A DNA stretch of 64,000 bases from Larus michahellis. Taxonomy: Eukaryota; Chordata; Aves; Charadriiformes; Laridae. The stretch spans positions 103,198,301 through 103,262,300 of the forward strand of contig NC_133896.1 in assembly GCF_964199755.1 (NCBI RefSeq). Direction: 5' to 3'. Positions 25,826 to 39,562 of the stretch are shown here, piece by piece; positions within the stretch are counted from its first letter, which is position 1; every line of letters begins with the position of its first letter. A model generated the notes under the pieces. That model was not told the DNA's origin. It saw nothing but the letters and a program-made list of their open reading frames with translations, and ran no database searches. Position numbers and translations under genes: made by a program.

Positions 25826-28800
25826 GTAATCAATTAATAAAAATGAAGTTTGTTTGTAAGTATACTGAGATCTTGACGAATTTGTTATTGATTTTGGTCC
25901 TTTAATTCTCCTGACACATAGATAAGATCAGCGCGCTGTTCTTATTCCATATCTAACTCCATTTACCAGGCAAAATAAGGCCACAGCTGGATACGCTGCA
26001 GACAGCCAACCCTCCCCCATCGGTTTAATGCCTGGCTGGAATAGATATCAGTGACCCCCAGCTAAAATAGTCAGGAAAGGAAGAAAAGGAATGGGGGGGA
26101 GAAAATAATAATAATAAAAAAGGAAGAATTTCCTTCTCTGTAGCTCCAGGCAGCAAATACTTTGCTAAACAGAGGAGCCTTGCGCTGTGCGCTGAAGGGT
26201 ACCGAGCGAAATCTGGGGCTGAGCTGGATGCAGGATGGGTTTGGGACAGGCTGGGTGCCGGAGCTCCTGGCCTCAGTCCCTATAGCTGCATGCGGGGGCA
26301 GCGTCAGCCGGGATGTGTAACGCATCCTGGCGTATTCACAAAGTCTCATCCCAAACATTGCCCTAAAAATAAACAAAACAAACAAGATCTGGTTTGTGGG
26401 AAGCAGCCACGGGTTCAGCTAAACATGTGCTGTCGTCCAGTTGGGATTTAACCGTATGATTGCGGGCACTGTGGTGCTGGAACCAAACAGGCAGAAGAAC
26501 TGGCATAAGGTACAGTAGAGAAAAGCTGAATCCGAGTGGCTACATGAAGGTATCGTGACCTTTTCTTACTGTACTTGTTTGGATTTCAAGTACAATGAAC
26601 GCTTCATTGCTGTGGTGAACAGGCCTGAAAGTTTCCATGAGCTAACTTGTTTCTTGGCAAAAGCATCCTGTCTTTTTAGGATTAAATGCGCCTTACTGGT
26701 GTTGCAAGGGAGTAATAAACAATTATTAATGTCCCATTAATGTGTCTGCTAAGCTATTTATATAGGAGCCAGTGGAATTTATGCAAAAACATTTGAACTT
26801 CAGCTGTGTTCAAGTTATGATTTGGACAGTACAACTTTGATATGAGATTAGCTTTCAATTTTGAGAGGGATTCGGAAGAGGGAAGGAGAAAAACGAGGAT
26901 AGAAATTAGGTTCTGTTCTATAATGGAAGGCTAAGTATACAAGACATATACATTGTGCTTTATATCTGTGCTTTTAAATAACTTTTACATCTTGTTCTTC
27001 TTCCTCATAACACCACTAATATGATGAATGCTTAAGCTTTTCCAGATGATTTTTTTCTCGTTCTGACAAGAGTTCTGTTGAACATGGGTCATGTTCCTCC
27101 TTTTGTTCATTTGAGCTTTGTCATTGCTGTTGATCAAAAGTTGTGAAAATAGATAAAAAATGACAAGTAAAATTTCGGATTACAAGAAACCGCAGTTTTA
27201 CTTCTCACGGTGGTGATGGTGTGATGGAGAGCTCTGTGACCTTACTGGTTCAAAGGCAACTTACATAGTTGTGTCATCATAACAAACATGTTAAAATCAC
27301 AGCAAGTAAAATCATGGTCAGTATAAAGATATTAAATTCTGTGTAGCAGTAAACGTGAGGCTTGGTTTTGAAGCTGCAAGTTAATGTTTCTGGCCACTGC
27401 CAAAGCTTATAATATAACACATGCTTAGCCAGGTCCACTGTGGTCAAGAAGGTTTTGATTTTTCTTTTAATATTTTTTGCTTGTTTGCTTCCTTCCCCAT
27501 AATGCTGACTCCTTTTATCTTCTGCCTATTCAATTACATTATTAATGACGGCTACCTTTTGTTCTTAAACTTATGGGTTTGTTCCTTAAGAATTGAGGAG
27601 AATATATTGTTACAGACTTACCACAGTTTGTGTAGAGAAAGTCTGTGCAACGGAGGTCTATTGAATGATGCCCTGGACAGTAATGAATTCCAGGGGGTTT
27701 TGCCTGGTTAGCAAGGAACGTCCCAGGAAAAAAAAATCAAAAAACCGTTCACAGAATGCATTGCTACGTTCCATTAGGTATCTGAACCTAGTGATCCTCA
27801 ATGAAATTGGATCGTATCAGCTCTGGTGGAGGGCGGGACTCCACGTTTTGTGCCTAGGTTCATATAATTGTCTGAAGTGGTACTTGGAAGAGGATTAAAG
27901 TCTTGCCTCCAAGGATTTTACAGGCACTTTACACATTTGGATGTTAGGTTTTCCTGCCGAGTGACAAGCTGAGATTAGGTTTCTCATGAGGTGGCTGAAG
28001 TCACAGGTGAAATATGACTGAGCCAAGAGTAAATCCCAGGTTTGACCCTTATTTTCCAAAGCAACACTCGCTGGCAGTGCAGGAACTGATGCTGAAGAGT
28101 AGTGCTTTATTAGTTGGAAGCACAGCCTAGCGCATCCAAGGAGCTTCTGTAAAGTGTTAATGGAGCCATTTCTACATCAGCTGAGGTCTAAGTGCAAGCC
28201 AGCTGGGGTTCCTGTTTATCTCCTGCAGTGACTGACACTGTCAGGAGCTGAATTCCTTTCTTTGCTTTCGGCAAAGTTGGTCTCAGAACTGTGGGCTGGA
28301 ACTTGACACATCGTTGAACAATAGCATCCACCACAGCAAAGGCTTTTTTGGTGTGTGTCCTCTTCCAGAATATAAATTACAATTCTGACCAAGTGTTAGG
28401 ACCTGGAGCCTTAAACTCCTGACAGTGTTTTGAATGGTCGTGTGTTTTTGTTGTTGTTTTGAGTGAAGTCATGGAGCCTAGCATTATACTTTTTTAAGGC
28501 TATCTTTTAACTAAAGTGCTCTTTGCAGATGTAGGTACAGCTTTGTATTTTAAGAGCACTGAGCTGAAACACCTTGTAAAATGGGCCTGGGTTTTGTACT
28601 TTTCCATGAAGCTTTGCACAGCAATCCACAGAGTAAGCAGAAAGGTGACGAACTCCTACTGAGCTTTGAATGGAGCTCATTAGTATATTGGGGCTCGGAT
28701 GCACAAGCTGCACAGGTTAAAAGAAGAGGTGGTCCAGAGCTTATGTTCTGTATTCCGAGCCCTCCTTTACTCGGCTGCCTGCTTCGCATCTTCTGCCTGC

Positions 28801-29168
28801 ACCTCGGTTCCTCAGCTGTGAAACATCAGGATAGTAATGCTTCCTAACTTCATGGCTGAGCCACAGACTCCTGCAATGGATAAGACACCAAAGAACGAGT
28901 CTAGCCTCTTTCCAACGGTGTTGCTGATTTGTAGTATGAATTTCGTGATGTCCCTGTAGCCCTGCTTTTTAGTCTCCATCTTTTGCAAAAACAGAGGTGG
29001 GAAAGTCGTGCATCCCCTCCTTTGCTTAATGATCTGAGGCACATTTATTACCAGCATAGTAATTACTACAAAAGTGTTCTTTTCAAGTTAATGTGCAGGC
29101 ATGCACACGCAAGAGGCTACCTACTTGCTAAAAGCTTTTTATTTTTTCTTCTTTTCTCTTCCTTACAG
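25826..29168 (+). other. PHLDB2: PHLDB2 intron 2
   Basis: About 3.3 kb, phase 1. It is AT-rich with no visible repeats beyond a short AAT run near 26105. The 3' end has a clean polypyrimidine tract (TTTTTCTTCTTTTCTCTTCC) before TTACAG. Nothing coding is recognised. Confidence 0.75.
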
Positions 29169-30517
29169 ATTCCAGTAAGATTATGGCAGAATATAGCCAC
29201 ACACAAAACCAGATGGAATTACAAAATGCTAGTTTGGGAAAGGCTTCTGTGGCGAATTCCCTTGAAAATGGTCTCCAGGATATTATGGAAAACCTCAACC
29301 AGAAGAAATATTCATCAAGTCTCAAATTTAAAACAAACGGGGACTATGCTGGCTCGTATTTAACCCTTTCACAACCTATGCCAGTTAAACCTAATCCTTC
29401 CTCCAGTGTTAAAAATACACACTCTATTACCAAAATTCAAGGAGGCAAGCAGTTCCCCTGTGAAAGCCCATATCTTCCAGATAAAAGCATCTCTGTAAAG
29501 CATTTGGGTTCCGTATCAGGCACGTCTCCATCCCTCAGTGGTTACAGTTTAGGAAGGACAGACTTTGATATTCATGCCAACAGAGAAAATGAAAAATCCC
29601 TTGGACACATGGATAAGTTTCACTACTCAAAGTACAGTCAGAGAAACAAATCGTATGACAACGTCTACTTCCCAGGAATGTTGGAGACGAAGAAGATCTC
29701 AGGCTCGCTTCTGACCATGTGGAATGGAAGCTCGGGGAACGAGCTGATGCTTTCACCTGCTAGCAATTCAGGGGCGGCCAGCATGCCTTCTAGCCCAAAG
29801 CAAGGCAGGAGGATGAATATTGAAGACAGCCTGGCCCTTCACATAAAGCCAGTTAAGCACAAGGATGTGATGATGGAGACTCTGGGTTCGCGGCCTAGAA
29901 AATACTCTGGTGGATCTCTAAGTCATATGGGAATGTACAGTCGTTCCCTACCCAGACTTTATAAATCAACAGAAAGCCAGCTGGTGCCATTAAGTTTGCC
30001 ACCCAGAAGCTCTCTGGGTAATACTAAAAGGAAAAAACTTGGAGAAAAAGATCTACCTCAGAATGCTTTGGATGCTGATAATTACCTGAATTTTTCTTCT
30101 TGCAGCTCAGGGGTTTCACCACATGCAAACTCTGTCTCTGGGAATAATCCCTACGCCAGTTCAACTCTTAGTGTTCCTGCAAGCCCTCGAATTGCTAAAA
30201 AAATGCTTTTAGCACCTTCTTCCCCGTATCTTTCTGATGATTTCGATAGACTCGGACTCTCAGGAACAAGCCCCAGTAGTTCTTTCTCCCCAGTGGATTT
30301 TGACAGGTCGTTTTCTATCCGAAGAAACCTTTCCACCAGTTCCGTGGAACTTGACGACCCAGATCTGGAAAGTTACAGACAGACGCCAAACTCACTGCAA
30401 ACATCCATGCGAGAGCGGAAGAACAGCATTAGCTCCATTTCGGGAAGAGAAGACCTCATGGACTACCACAGGAGGCAGAGGGAAGAGCGGCTTCGGGAGC
30501 AGGAGATGGAGCGGCTG
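29169..30517 (+). CDS. PHLDB2: PHLDB2 exon 3, serine-rich N-terminal region
   Basis: This is the large exon typical of PHLDB2. From ATG 29183 (A at -3, G at +4, a strong context) it encodes residues 1-445, beginning MAEYSHTQNQ. Segments shared with mammalian LL5-beta as I recall it include KKYSSSLKFKTNGDYAGSYL (41-60), the SGAASMPSSPKQ motif (196-207), SLSHMGMYSRSLPRLY (245-260), LGEKDLP and DADNYLNFSS (286-306), STLSVPASPR (327-336) and RERKNSISSISGREDLMDYH (410-429). It is rich in Ser and in Ser-Pro sites (for example residues 191, 204, 312, 334, 347, 364 and 370) and probably disordered. This suggests phosphorylation-regulated docking of partners such as filamin (inference). From 425 it turns into a charged helix (RRQREERLREQEMERL) that continues in exon 4. 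The donor is CTG|GTAATT and the exon ends in phase 0. Confidence 0.97.
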
Positions 30518-32470
30518 GTAATTTTTTCTCTTCCTCTTAGTTTTTCGTGGCAGTTAGCATTTGCAAACTGTCCATCCCAGATCTAGCCATCAGGAGGGTA
30601 CAGCAAAGCATAAGCTGCCGTGTTTTGGAATTCAAACGTTGCCTGCTTCAGATGCCTTGTTCATTACCATAGTCCATGAAGCTAATGCTTAAATAGCGCC
30701 CTGCTGCAACGGCTGGGGTAGACGGTACCATTCAGCCATCTTAAAAAAATGTTGGAACCCATGTAAATTGCGTTCGGTCATCCTGTGGGCTCTGTTAAAA
30801 TGTCTATGTGCGTAAAACCCACAAATTGCACTGCAGGGATCCAGCACTTTTTGTTTTAGATGATGGTGCTGTTTTGTGGTAAGCGGGTAAAGAAAAAAAG
30901 AGACTCCACTATAAGCTGCTCAGCCGTGTGTGTTGCGGAGTCAGGTATACATTGGTGTGGGTTCAACACCCGTCACCAGAGCGTTCTCTGCTTGGTTGTG
31001 GATTTTCCTTCTGAGTATTTTTGTTAAAATGTAAGCCTCCTTGCTTCTCCCCCTCCCAGAATGGAGTGTAGCAGCGGGGGATGGAGTTTCTCTCTTTGTC
31101 TCTAGTCAACGTAAAGCATTGCATACTGCTTCAGTTTGGGATTAAATTTGGTAGTAAAATGTAATTTATGTATTATTGAAACAATTTTTGGGTAGGAAAC
31201 ACACACAGATGGTTGAAACAGTGCCTTATTGAAACTGTCTCTGAAAGTATACTTATTATTTCTTTGAAAAAAGTTTCTCGGTGGCTGCAAGAGTCTCTGA
31301 CCCTATTAACGTGCGTTCATATTGTACTGATTTTATCATCGAATCTGAGGTCATTATATGCTCCAATTGGTGTTTCTGAGTCTTAGTAATACTTAGTAAC
31401 TCTTAAAAAAATCGTTACGCTTGTGTGCTTTAATTCAAATCTTTATGGATTTGAGCGAAATGGGTGTGGGGAACTCTTAAGCCTGTCTGGTTTGCAGACA
31501 GACAGCGAGCCTGCAGGGGAGCTCACTTCCTGGGAAGGCCGGGGTGACAAGCCGTGGGGAGGCGGGATGCGGGTGCAGGGGGATGCGGGAGCAGTGGGAT
31601 GCAGGCTCAGGGGGATGCCCATCAGGGGACACTAGCAGTAGCCCACTGCCAGTGCAGGGCCACTGCTCCCATTTCGAGCCACACCTGGGAGCATGTTCAG
31701 CTGAAGGTTTGTAACCCGTTGAGATGTCTCCCTCCCGTCTCACCTACGTCCTTGACAAAAGTGAAGGACCCTGTGAGGCGGGCAGGAGCCTGCCTTTCCG
31801 TCCCCAGCCCGCTCAGGGCTGTAGTCTGTAAAGATACAACACTGTTGGTTTGCAAGGTGTGAAAATGTTCATTTTTGCCTGCTTAGAGCTGGGGCTGTAG
31901 AGTTGAGGTGTGGGTGTGAGGGGGCGGCAGGCACTGCCCCTCTTCCCCCTCGGTGAGCAGCCCCTGCCCTTCTTTGCCCCACTAGCCCTTCAAAACCTCC
32001 GCCGGCTCCCCTTGAAGCTGCAGCTTCTCGGGAGCAGGGGCTGGGCTCCCTGGGGCGAGGAGGGCCAGTTACCAGTGGAAATGACTGGGCAGCTTAGGAA
32101 AGGTTGTTACGCTTGCCCACACAAAAGCGGGAAGCATCAGCAGAAATGGTGGCAGGTTGTTGCTCTCTCTCTTCTTGGCTGCCTGCTCCCTGCCATTCCT
32201 CCACTCCTTTCGGAAATCTCCTCCCTTCACCTTGGTCCTGGTGCTTTGTGTGTGCAAAGTGGTGTTTGCTTCTTATCACAGGCTTTTCCAGACAGTCATG
32301 CTGTAAAACCTGAGATAATCAGTCATAAAAGACAACGTAGTAGAGTGTATTTGTATTTCAAAGAGAACCGCGCTTTTTTTTTTTCTTTTGTACTGAGGTA
32401 TGGAAGATATGGGGTTGTTTCAGTATTCAGTAATGCTAAAAGGTTTTATATGTGGATGTAATGACTACTT

Positions 32471-32485
32471 CCCCCCCCCCCCCCC
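32471..32485. repeat. C15 homopolymer
   Basis: Fifteen consecutive C on the + strand inside intron 3. Confidence 0.9.
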
Positions 32486-35400
32486 ATTTCTTTTCTTGCT
32501 GGACAGTACTTCTGAAGAGTCCTGATTCTTTAAAAAGAGAATTTACCTTCTGTTTTTTCCAAGCATGTTAAAGTGTTTGAAAGAAGATGATGTTTTGTGT
32601 GTTGGATGTAATTTGAAGACAAAGGAACTTCCTCCTTCTTGAGTTCTACTTCTGTTCAAGATCCTGCTCAATATTTTTTTTTTTCCCCTTGTTAGAGCTG
32701 TCTGGTGGAAGAGTTGAATGTCAGGAGAGCGTGTCCTTCCAAGGGTTTCAGAGTCTGAAAAAAGTGACAGATGATAGGTTTCTAGATCTCTGAGAAGGAA
32801 TATATTTTAAAAGAAAAAAATAAAAAATTGCACGTTAGCTCTTTGTACATCAGGGCTTGTTCTCTTTTGGTTTTGTTTTAGTTTTGTCCTTCTGTGTGGA
32901 TCTAGTCATGGTTCTATCCAAGCAGGGTCTTTATAGATCCAGCCTGAGCTTCCAAAGACCAGTTTTGTCCGACCTTGTGTACCGTGAGATGGACAAAGGT
33001 TAGAGATTCAGGTCTCTCTTTTTTGGGGGGTGGAGAGAGGTGTGAATAAAAAAAGCCAACTAAACAAGCACCCACGGATAGCAAAACTGTGTGCTTTGGC
33101 TTTTTAGTGCTGAGTAAAAGTTCAGCTTGAGTAGCTGGTAGGGGAAACGTAGTCTCTCTTTGCACGAGTATTAAACTATTACATGCTGCGGTTTTTGAAG
33201 CAAAGTACACAGAAGAAAAGTGTAGGACTACTCAGAGAACTTAATCAGGAACATAAGCCTCCTTTTTAGAGGATTAGACTGCTCTATGGCCCAGGTACAA
33301 AGTGTAGAGCATCTTGCATTGCACCAGCACTGCCCCTGTAGCTATCCTGCTGGCACAGAGCGGTTCTAGGGTGTTGTGTTTGATAGCTGCTACTCACTTC
33401 TGGATTTACTTTTTCTTAGTAAAATTTATGCACACACTGTAATCTGGCCTAGTATCTGCCCTTGGTCTCTTCTATTTTCTTTCACTTGTTTACTTTTTCT
33501 TTTCCATATAAATTATTCTATGAGTTTTACTCGTGCTTAGTTTGCTTTTTAAGTGACAGAGGCACCTCTGGAAGTTTGCACTTTGAGCTGCTGCTTCAGC
33601 CTGCACATGAAGCCAAATGATCTGCTGTCATTGCCCAAAGAAATAAACAGAGAATTAAAAAAAAATAATAATGGTACAAATAGTGAAAATATGTATTGCA
33701 GGGTGGGGTTTTTTTCAGAATGATTTAAAATGTCTGAGTTTTAATTTGTTCCCGTGCACCAAACAGAAAAGACATGTATGTACTTGTGTAGGATTTGGCG
33801 TTTCTCCCTCCCTCTTTCTTTTGATTTGCCTCTTGTTGGCTGGGTTTCCCCCAGACAAGCTGAAGACTGGTGCCGCGTCTCTTTTGCCAGCCTGTTCCTC
33901 TGTGACTTGGGGAGCGGGAGGAACCGGAGTTCCCGCTGCTGTCACCCCCCCGCCATCCCCGGCGTTACTGCTGGGGACCGGTGGGCTGTGGGAGCAGGTG
34001 GGACGGCGGGAGGCTGCTCCTGGGGCTTGCAGAGGCAGGGGGCTGGTGGTGGGTCACGGTCTGCTGCTGCTTTTCCTTTCCAGCCCGGCTGACCAGACGT
34101 TGCGTCTTGGCATAGGGATGTTTGTACAAGCTTTACAGGAGTCGAAGTCCGAGTTAGCTATCGCTGAAGCTAGCCCAGGAGCCTTAGAAACAAGGGGAAA
34201 AAAATTACCACTGTGATCTGAGAATATTCAATGAGGTTCAGTTAACGATTGAATTTTTAATTTTATTTTTTTTCCTAAAGAGGAAATCTCACTCTTTTTT
34301 TTCTTATCTGAGACAAAAGCCCAACTGTGGCAGCTGCTGGAACTGAAAGGCAGTCTTTCTCTTCGGCCTGCGGGGAGGTCGGGGATGGAACAGCACAAGC
34401 AACACAGTCAGATAGATATTAAGGCCGTCTGTTTTGTTTGATGCCTGCTCACTTGAACAGCACTGAACTTGATTTTTTCTACGGCTTTTTTTTTGGCAGT
34501 ACAATGTATTTCCTCTAGATGGTGGTAGGTGCTTAAAAATTACATGTGCGGTGTCTACATGATACCTTCCACAGGCCAGCTGTCTCTACGGGTGGTTGTT
34601 AATGAAGTTTCACTAGGTGCGGGAATTGTGCTGGGAGAGGTTTCGGTTTATATGACCGATGCCTGGAAGAGCAATAGTAAAATTCAAGGAGCTCGTTTCA
34701 TAGTCCACTTCTTCACAGTCAGAAGAGCACTGAATTTCATTAAGTAGGAAATAGTACAGAATATCCTTGTGCCTGGTTTGCATTGGTATATTACAATTTA
34801 GTAAGATGTGCTTGTGTGAGGGGAAAATGAAATGAAAATATTTTTGAATTTTCAAGGTGGTACTGCTTTAAAATTATGGTTAATAGAGTTTATTTAAATC
34901 TCCCATACAGCTTGGAAAAACCTCATACATGTTTTATAAATTTATCTTGGCACCGTGTCTTTTTATAGACCCTTTAAACATAAAGTACCCAAGCTGCATG
35001 TAAAAGTGTTACTTACCTCTTACAGGAACCCCAGCCAAGTAGAGAAAGGCTAGATCAAGGCAATTTTTCCCGCCACAAGGATTTGAAAGTCTCTATAGTG
35101 TTACAGAATAGCTACTTAACATTAATTTACTTTAGCAAACGAACAAGTCCCATATAATAGGATAAAAAAACCCTGCAGAATATAATTAATATTGACAAGA
35201 CAGTACATTTTCAGGAACGTTCAGTTTCAGTTGTGTTCCAAAACATTTCCGTGGGATCTTTAATAATGCAAAGTGTGGATTACATATACTTAATTTTTGC
35301 AGCTATAAATTTTATGCAAAATAACAACACGAGACAGCAAGAAATCGGTTTCAGGAGACATATTTTTATGTACACAACTTAAGTACTGCACTGGAGCTCT

Positions 35401-37437
35401 AGTCCTTAGGCTCCTTCTGTCACCATGATTTGAAAAAGGAGCATCTGCATAGGTACTGTAGGGGCAAAAGGGCACTGACCCGAACAAAGCACAGTACTTT
35501 GCTGAAAACCTGGGCTTGCGCTTCTGGGTGCCCAGAGGTGATAATTTGTAAGCGCACGTTCATTATTTTGGAAGCCGGCAGCATTTCCTCAGGAGCTGAA
35601 TACGTGCCTGCACATGGAGGAGCTCATTCTGCGGAAAATCGTCTGCTCAGTTCCTCCCTGGAGGCTGGCTCTACTCCATGCCACCACTGATCTACTCTGC
35701 TTTTGCTGCTCTGTTTCTTCTGTACCTGTAGCGGGAAGGTGAGGACGAGGTGTGCCAGCCCGGTCCCTGCTCTGAGCCGAGGTGGTCTCTCTGCGGCGCT
35801 TCTCCATGGAGGTGCCTCTCCCCGGAGGTGCCCGCGCATTGCCTGTGGGAGACAGACATGAAATATGGGCGCTTTCTCCGAGTTCTGTGCTGCTGGTGGT
35901 CACCTCAGAGCCAAAAGGCTAACTATAGCAAAGCAAGGGCTGAAAATGAGAAAATAAAGGAGGCTGAAGTGAGAAGCTGGTGCAAACTGGAGGGAAGAGG
36001 AGGAACAGTTGGTGAGCTGTTCTCAGATCCAGTTAAAGTCTAGCTTTGAAATAAGCTTCTCGGTATCTTGACAGGTGTGAAGTCACCAGCTCCTTAGAAA
36101 TGCAGGAAGGAAAGAGAAACCTTTCTCCTGCCTCTTGCCTGCGGGGTACTGAATGTGTCTGTAAGAAAGTAAGTTTGGGGAGTTTCTGCTGCTCCCTTCC
36201 CCGGGCTCTCTGCCTCTTCCCCCCTCCCATCCTTTTAGACTAGCCGCTGCTCCAAGCTTTTGCTGTGAAGCTGGTTGCTGCCTGTCTGTGAGGTTTTTGA
36301 AGAGCAACAATGGGAAAGTGCTGTTCTTTGGTGGCCAAAAAAAGCAACAGCCTCTTCTTCAGGCAAAGGGAGCCCTGGCTGCACAGGCTAGCCATAATTC
36401 TCATTAGCGTGGGTCACAAAGGATAGACTGCACATGTATTTTTAATGAAATCTGGGGTTATCCAGTTGCTAATGGCACTTTTCTAAAAAGCTTCCTGCTT
36501 GCCACAGCTGATTAACCAAGTCTTGCCTTGATATCTAGATATAGCATCACCTCTAGGCATTTGTAAAAGTCATATACGTGACATGCAACAGATGAACAAA
36601 TCCCGGAATCACTGACGTGATGTTGTTAAAAAAGCAGGAGATATATATCTCTGCTATTTTGGAACATTTTTCTTTACAGTGTGCGAGGGATGTCTCTAAG
36701 GTCATTGCTAATCAATAACAGAGGAGGGGGGTTATCCCCTTATCCCACCCTTCTCTTTCCACACCTAAATTTGCAGCCATCCATAGTTGGTTTGTAGCTT
36801 TGCAAAGTCAGGAGCGGTGAAACTTCTCAGGCAGAAAGCGCACAAGACCTGTGTACCCCTTTTCGTAGCAGGTAAGAGATACACTGAAAATACTTGGAGA
36901 TGTTTTAGTCTGTTAGAAAGGACATTTTATGGGGAAATACACTGAAAGGCTTGACTCAACACCCTCCCCTCCCACCAGAGCCAAATTTAAACCAGTTACC
37001 TTCTTTTGACATACCTTTTTTTTCCCTCTGCTGTGTTCGGCATCACAAATAACTTGTGTGGCATTTCTTGCAAATTTATTGACTGAATTTTCCATGTGTT
37101 AATGCTTTTGCACTTTCCATTGCAGGGGTGCTTTCCTAGCTTGCTGCTTGACTCAGAAATTTATGCTGGAAACAGTTAAATGCAGGTGTGCTGGAGCTGG
37201 AATGAGTTGGCCGAGATGAAATGATGAGAATAGAGTGTATAAAATAACCACAGAGCTTCCTGTCCCTAAGCCTCTCGGCACATGTCAAAATAGAAGTGAG
37301 AGATATCGGTATTTCTGTAATGTGTCTGAAAGTTCATCAGGAATTTTTTTGAAGACTGGCAGAGGTTTTCCTGCAATTTTTAAGCTTTCCTGAGCATCTG
37401 AGGCTTGGACCGAGGGGGGAAAGAATCCCCCCCCTCC

Positions 37438-37459
37438 TTTTTTTTTTTTTTTTTTTTTT
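37438..37459. repeat. T22 homopolymer next to a cryptic acceptor
   Basis: A run of 22 T followed by CTGACTGCAG, giving a textbook polypyrimidine tract plus AG at 37468-37469, with no coding exon after it. It could act as a decoy acceptor in intron 3. Confidence 0.85.
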
Positions 37460-39562
37460 CTGACTGCAGGTTTGCAGTGAGAGCCCCTCACCTGAGTGCT
37501 TGGGCTGGGATGAGCAGCGGCTGTGCTTTGAAATTTGCCATTTCCTATTATTATTATTATTGAAGGGATGGAGGCTTGGCACGGGGTAACCTGATATACC
37601 CTGTTGTTGCCGGGAAGGATGGGACTTCGTGTCCTGATGCAGTGCTTCCCATCTAATACCATTACGACAACCGTATGAGAGGGCCAGGCCCGGTGCCATC
37701 GCGACGGGGAGAGCTGCATAATTACCGGCGATCCCGGCCAGCACTTGCACAGCGCTTTAGGAATTGGGTTGCCTGGCCAAAAAGACTTAGTAAGAGGGAG
37801 GATAGCGGCGTTGGAGGGGTAAGGGAACAGGCTGAGGGTCTGGCAGTGGTTGCGTGGAGGGAACAAGGCTTCGGGGAGTTATAATTATGTCGATCGTTTG
37901 GGGTTAAAGGATGCCTGCAGAATCTGCTGGACCCATTTGGTGGAAAATACAAGCTAGCAATTGCTGTCCTGCAGCTGCCCCGGGCTCCCTTATTTCAGCG
38001 GCTCCTCTCTGCCGGTGCCGTTGCAGGAGGCTTCAGAGGAAACCTGCAGTGGGAACCTGGGAATAAGCTACCTGAAGGCAAAATTTCTGTCTTGCGGCGC
38101 TCGCTTGGTTGGGCAGTGCTTGGGTTGAACCATCTGGGATGGGTTCGGATGGGTTCTCCAGCTCCAAAATGCAGCTCTTAACTGCGAGTGGTGCGGGGTG
38201 ATGCGAAAGCGTAGTGCGCACCACCGGGTAATCTCTCGGCAGCTGTATAAAAAGCTGGGCGCTTGTAAACCAGCGATAAATTTTCATAAAAACACCAGTG
38301 GCTTGCTGCAAGGGGAGGGCAGGCAATGCATGGCCCGGACCGCTTTGCTTGATCCTTGTTATCACTCGCTGTTGGGCACAGGGAGCGTTCGGGCTGTCAG
38401 AAATAGCTGCTTTGCAAATCTTGTTTGGAAATGTAGCGCCAGAGCTTGGAAAGCGACTATATCTGCAGTGGTTCCTGGGGAAGGAGGCTGAGGATTTGGG
38501 GGTTTTGGCTTTCTTTTTAAATACTCCTGAAAATAAGCAGCATTTCCTAGAAATCAGAAATGAGGTCATTAGTGCAGGTATTAATGACAAGCATGGAACT
38601 CTCACAGTGATCTTTTTTCCAGCAGAATTTTCAATAGGCTTATGGTAAGCAAATTTTTATTTACTTTATTTTTCTTCTTTAGCAAAAGAAACATGAGATT
38701 ACATAAAAGCATTACCTCTATCTGAAATAGAAGTTACAGGAAGCTATGCGTACAGTAAAATAAAAAAAATACAGCTTTCTGGTACGTTTTATAAAGTATC
38801 ATAGGATCTAGAAATCCTTTGGGAATTAAATGTTTGTAGCAACTTGAAGCACATCAGGTCAAACTGGCACAGCTACTCAGATTCTCAAGTTCGAAATGTT
38901 AGTATGAATCCATAGGGAATTTGAGTTAACTGGTAAATAAAAATTTCCCTCACTTCTGTGCATTTGGCATCTGTTGTATTTTAGATGTGATGCCTCATTT
39001 TTCTGTTAATGCTCCTAAAACTGTGCGTTTCTCCCAAAAATGGGAATCAAAGTTAATAAAACAGAAAATCAAAAAAAGTCAGGAATAAGTGAGTTCATGG
39101 AAAATCTGTGTGATACTTTGCAGCTTGGTGGAAGTATAGCATAAGTGTGAAGTGGAACAATTAGTGACTTATGCAGTGAGCTCACTGGACATGTGTACAT
39201 ACAAATGGGGTATGGTTACAAACTGAATAAACAATATTAATATTAAAATTTTCTACATTGGAAAGATAAATAAGTGTTAGAACATCTTATTTAAAGAGCT
39301 ATTCATTTCTGTGAAATGTACTTTTAATTCTTTAAGTTCTTCCATGATAACTTTGATTCTTCATCTTGCACTGTAATTTATTTATGTAAATCTATTAATT
39401 ATCTCTAAGTGCTAGCGATATACCTGCAACTGGAGGACTTTAATCCTTCACTCTAAAAAAAAAAAAAAACCTAAAAAAAAACCCCCAGCAAACTTTTTTT
39501 TAACTTCCTCTTTACTTTAGCTCACATTTGATGCTTATTGCTCTTGTCTTTTTTTAAACTAG

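Larger units (their letters stand above)
30518..39562 (+). other. PHLDB2: PHLDB2 intron 3
   Basis: About 9.0 kb. It contains C15 at 32471-32485, T22 at 37438-37459, (TTA)n near 37546-37561 and A-rich runs at 39457-39480 just before exon 4. GC-rich islands at about 31480-32060 and 33850-34090 carry long but meaningless open frames on both strands. No CR1 copy is visible. I find no supported exon. An acceptor/donor-flanked 22-nt segment at 38623-38644 is not divisible by three and was rejected. Confidence 0.7.

Noticed and set aside
31910..32461. 183-codon frame in intron 3
   Set aside because: It is GC-rich for the first half and chance-open in the second, with no domain and no supporting splice sites.
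37438..37469. T22 followed by CTGACTGCAG as an exon acceptor
   Set aside because: Sequence after the AG gives no PHLDB2-like coding segment and no suitable in-frame donor.
37285..37866. 193-codon minus-strand frame with a poly-Lys tract
   Set aside because: The Lys run is only the T22 homopolymer read backwards, and the rest has no recognisable features.
38623..38644. 22-nt microexon-like segment between CCAG and GTAAGC in intron 3
   Set aside because: The splice signals are good, but 22 nt (or 19 with the second AG of a CAGCAG) breaks frame, and no such insertion is known to me in PHLDB2.
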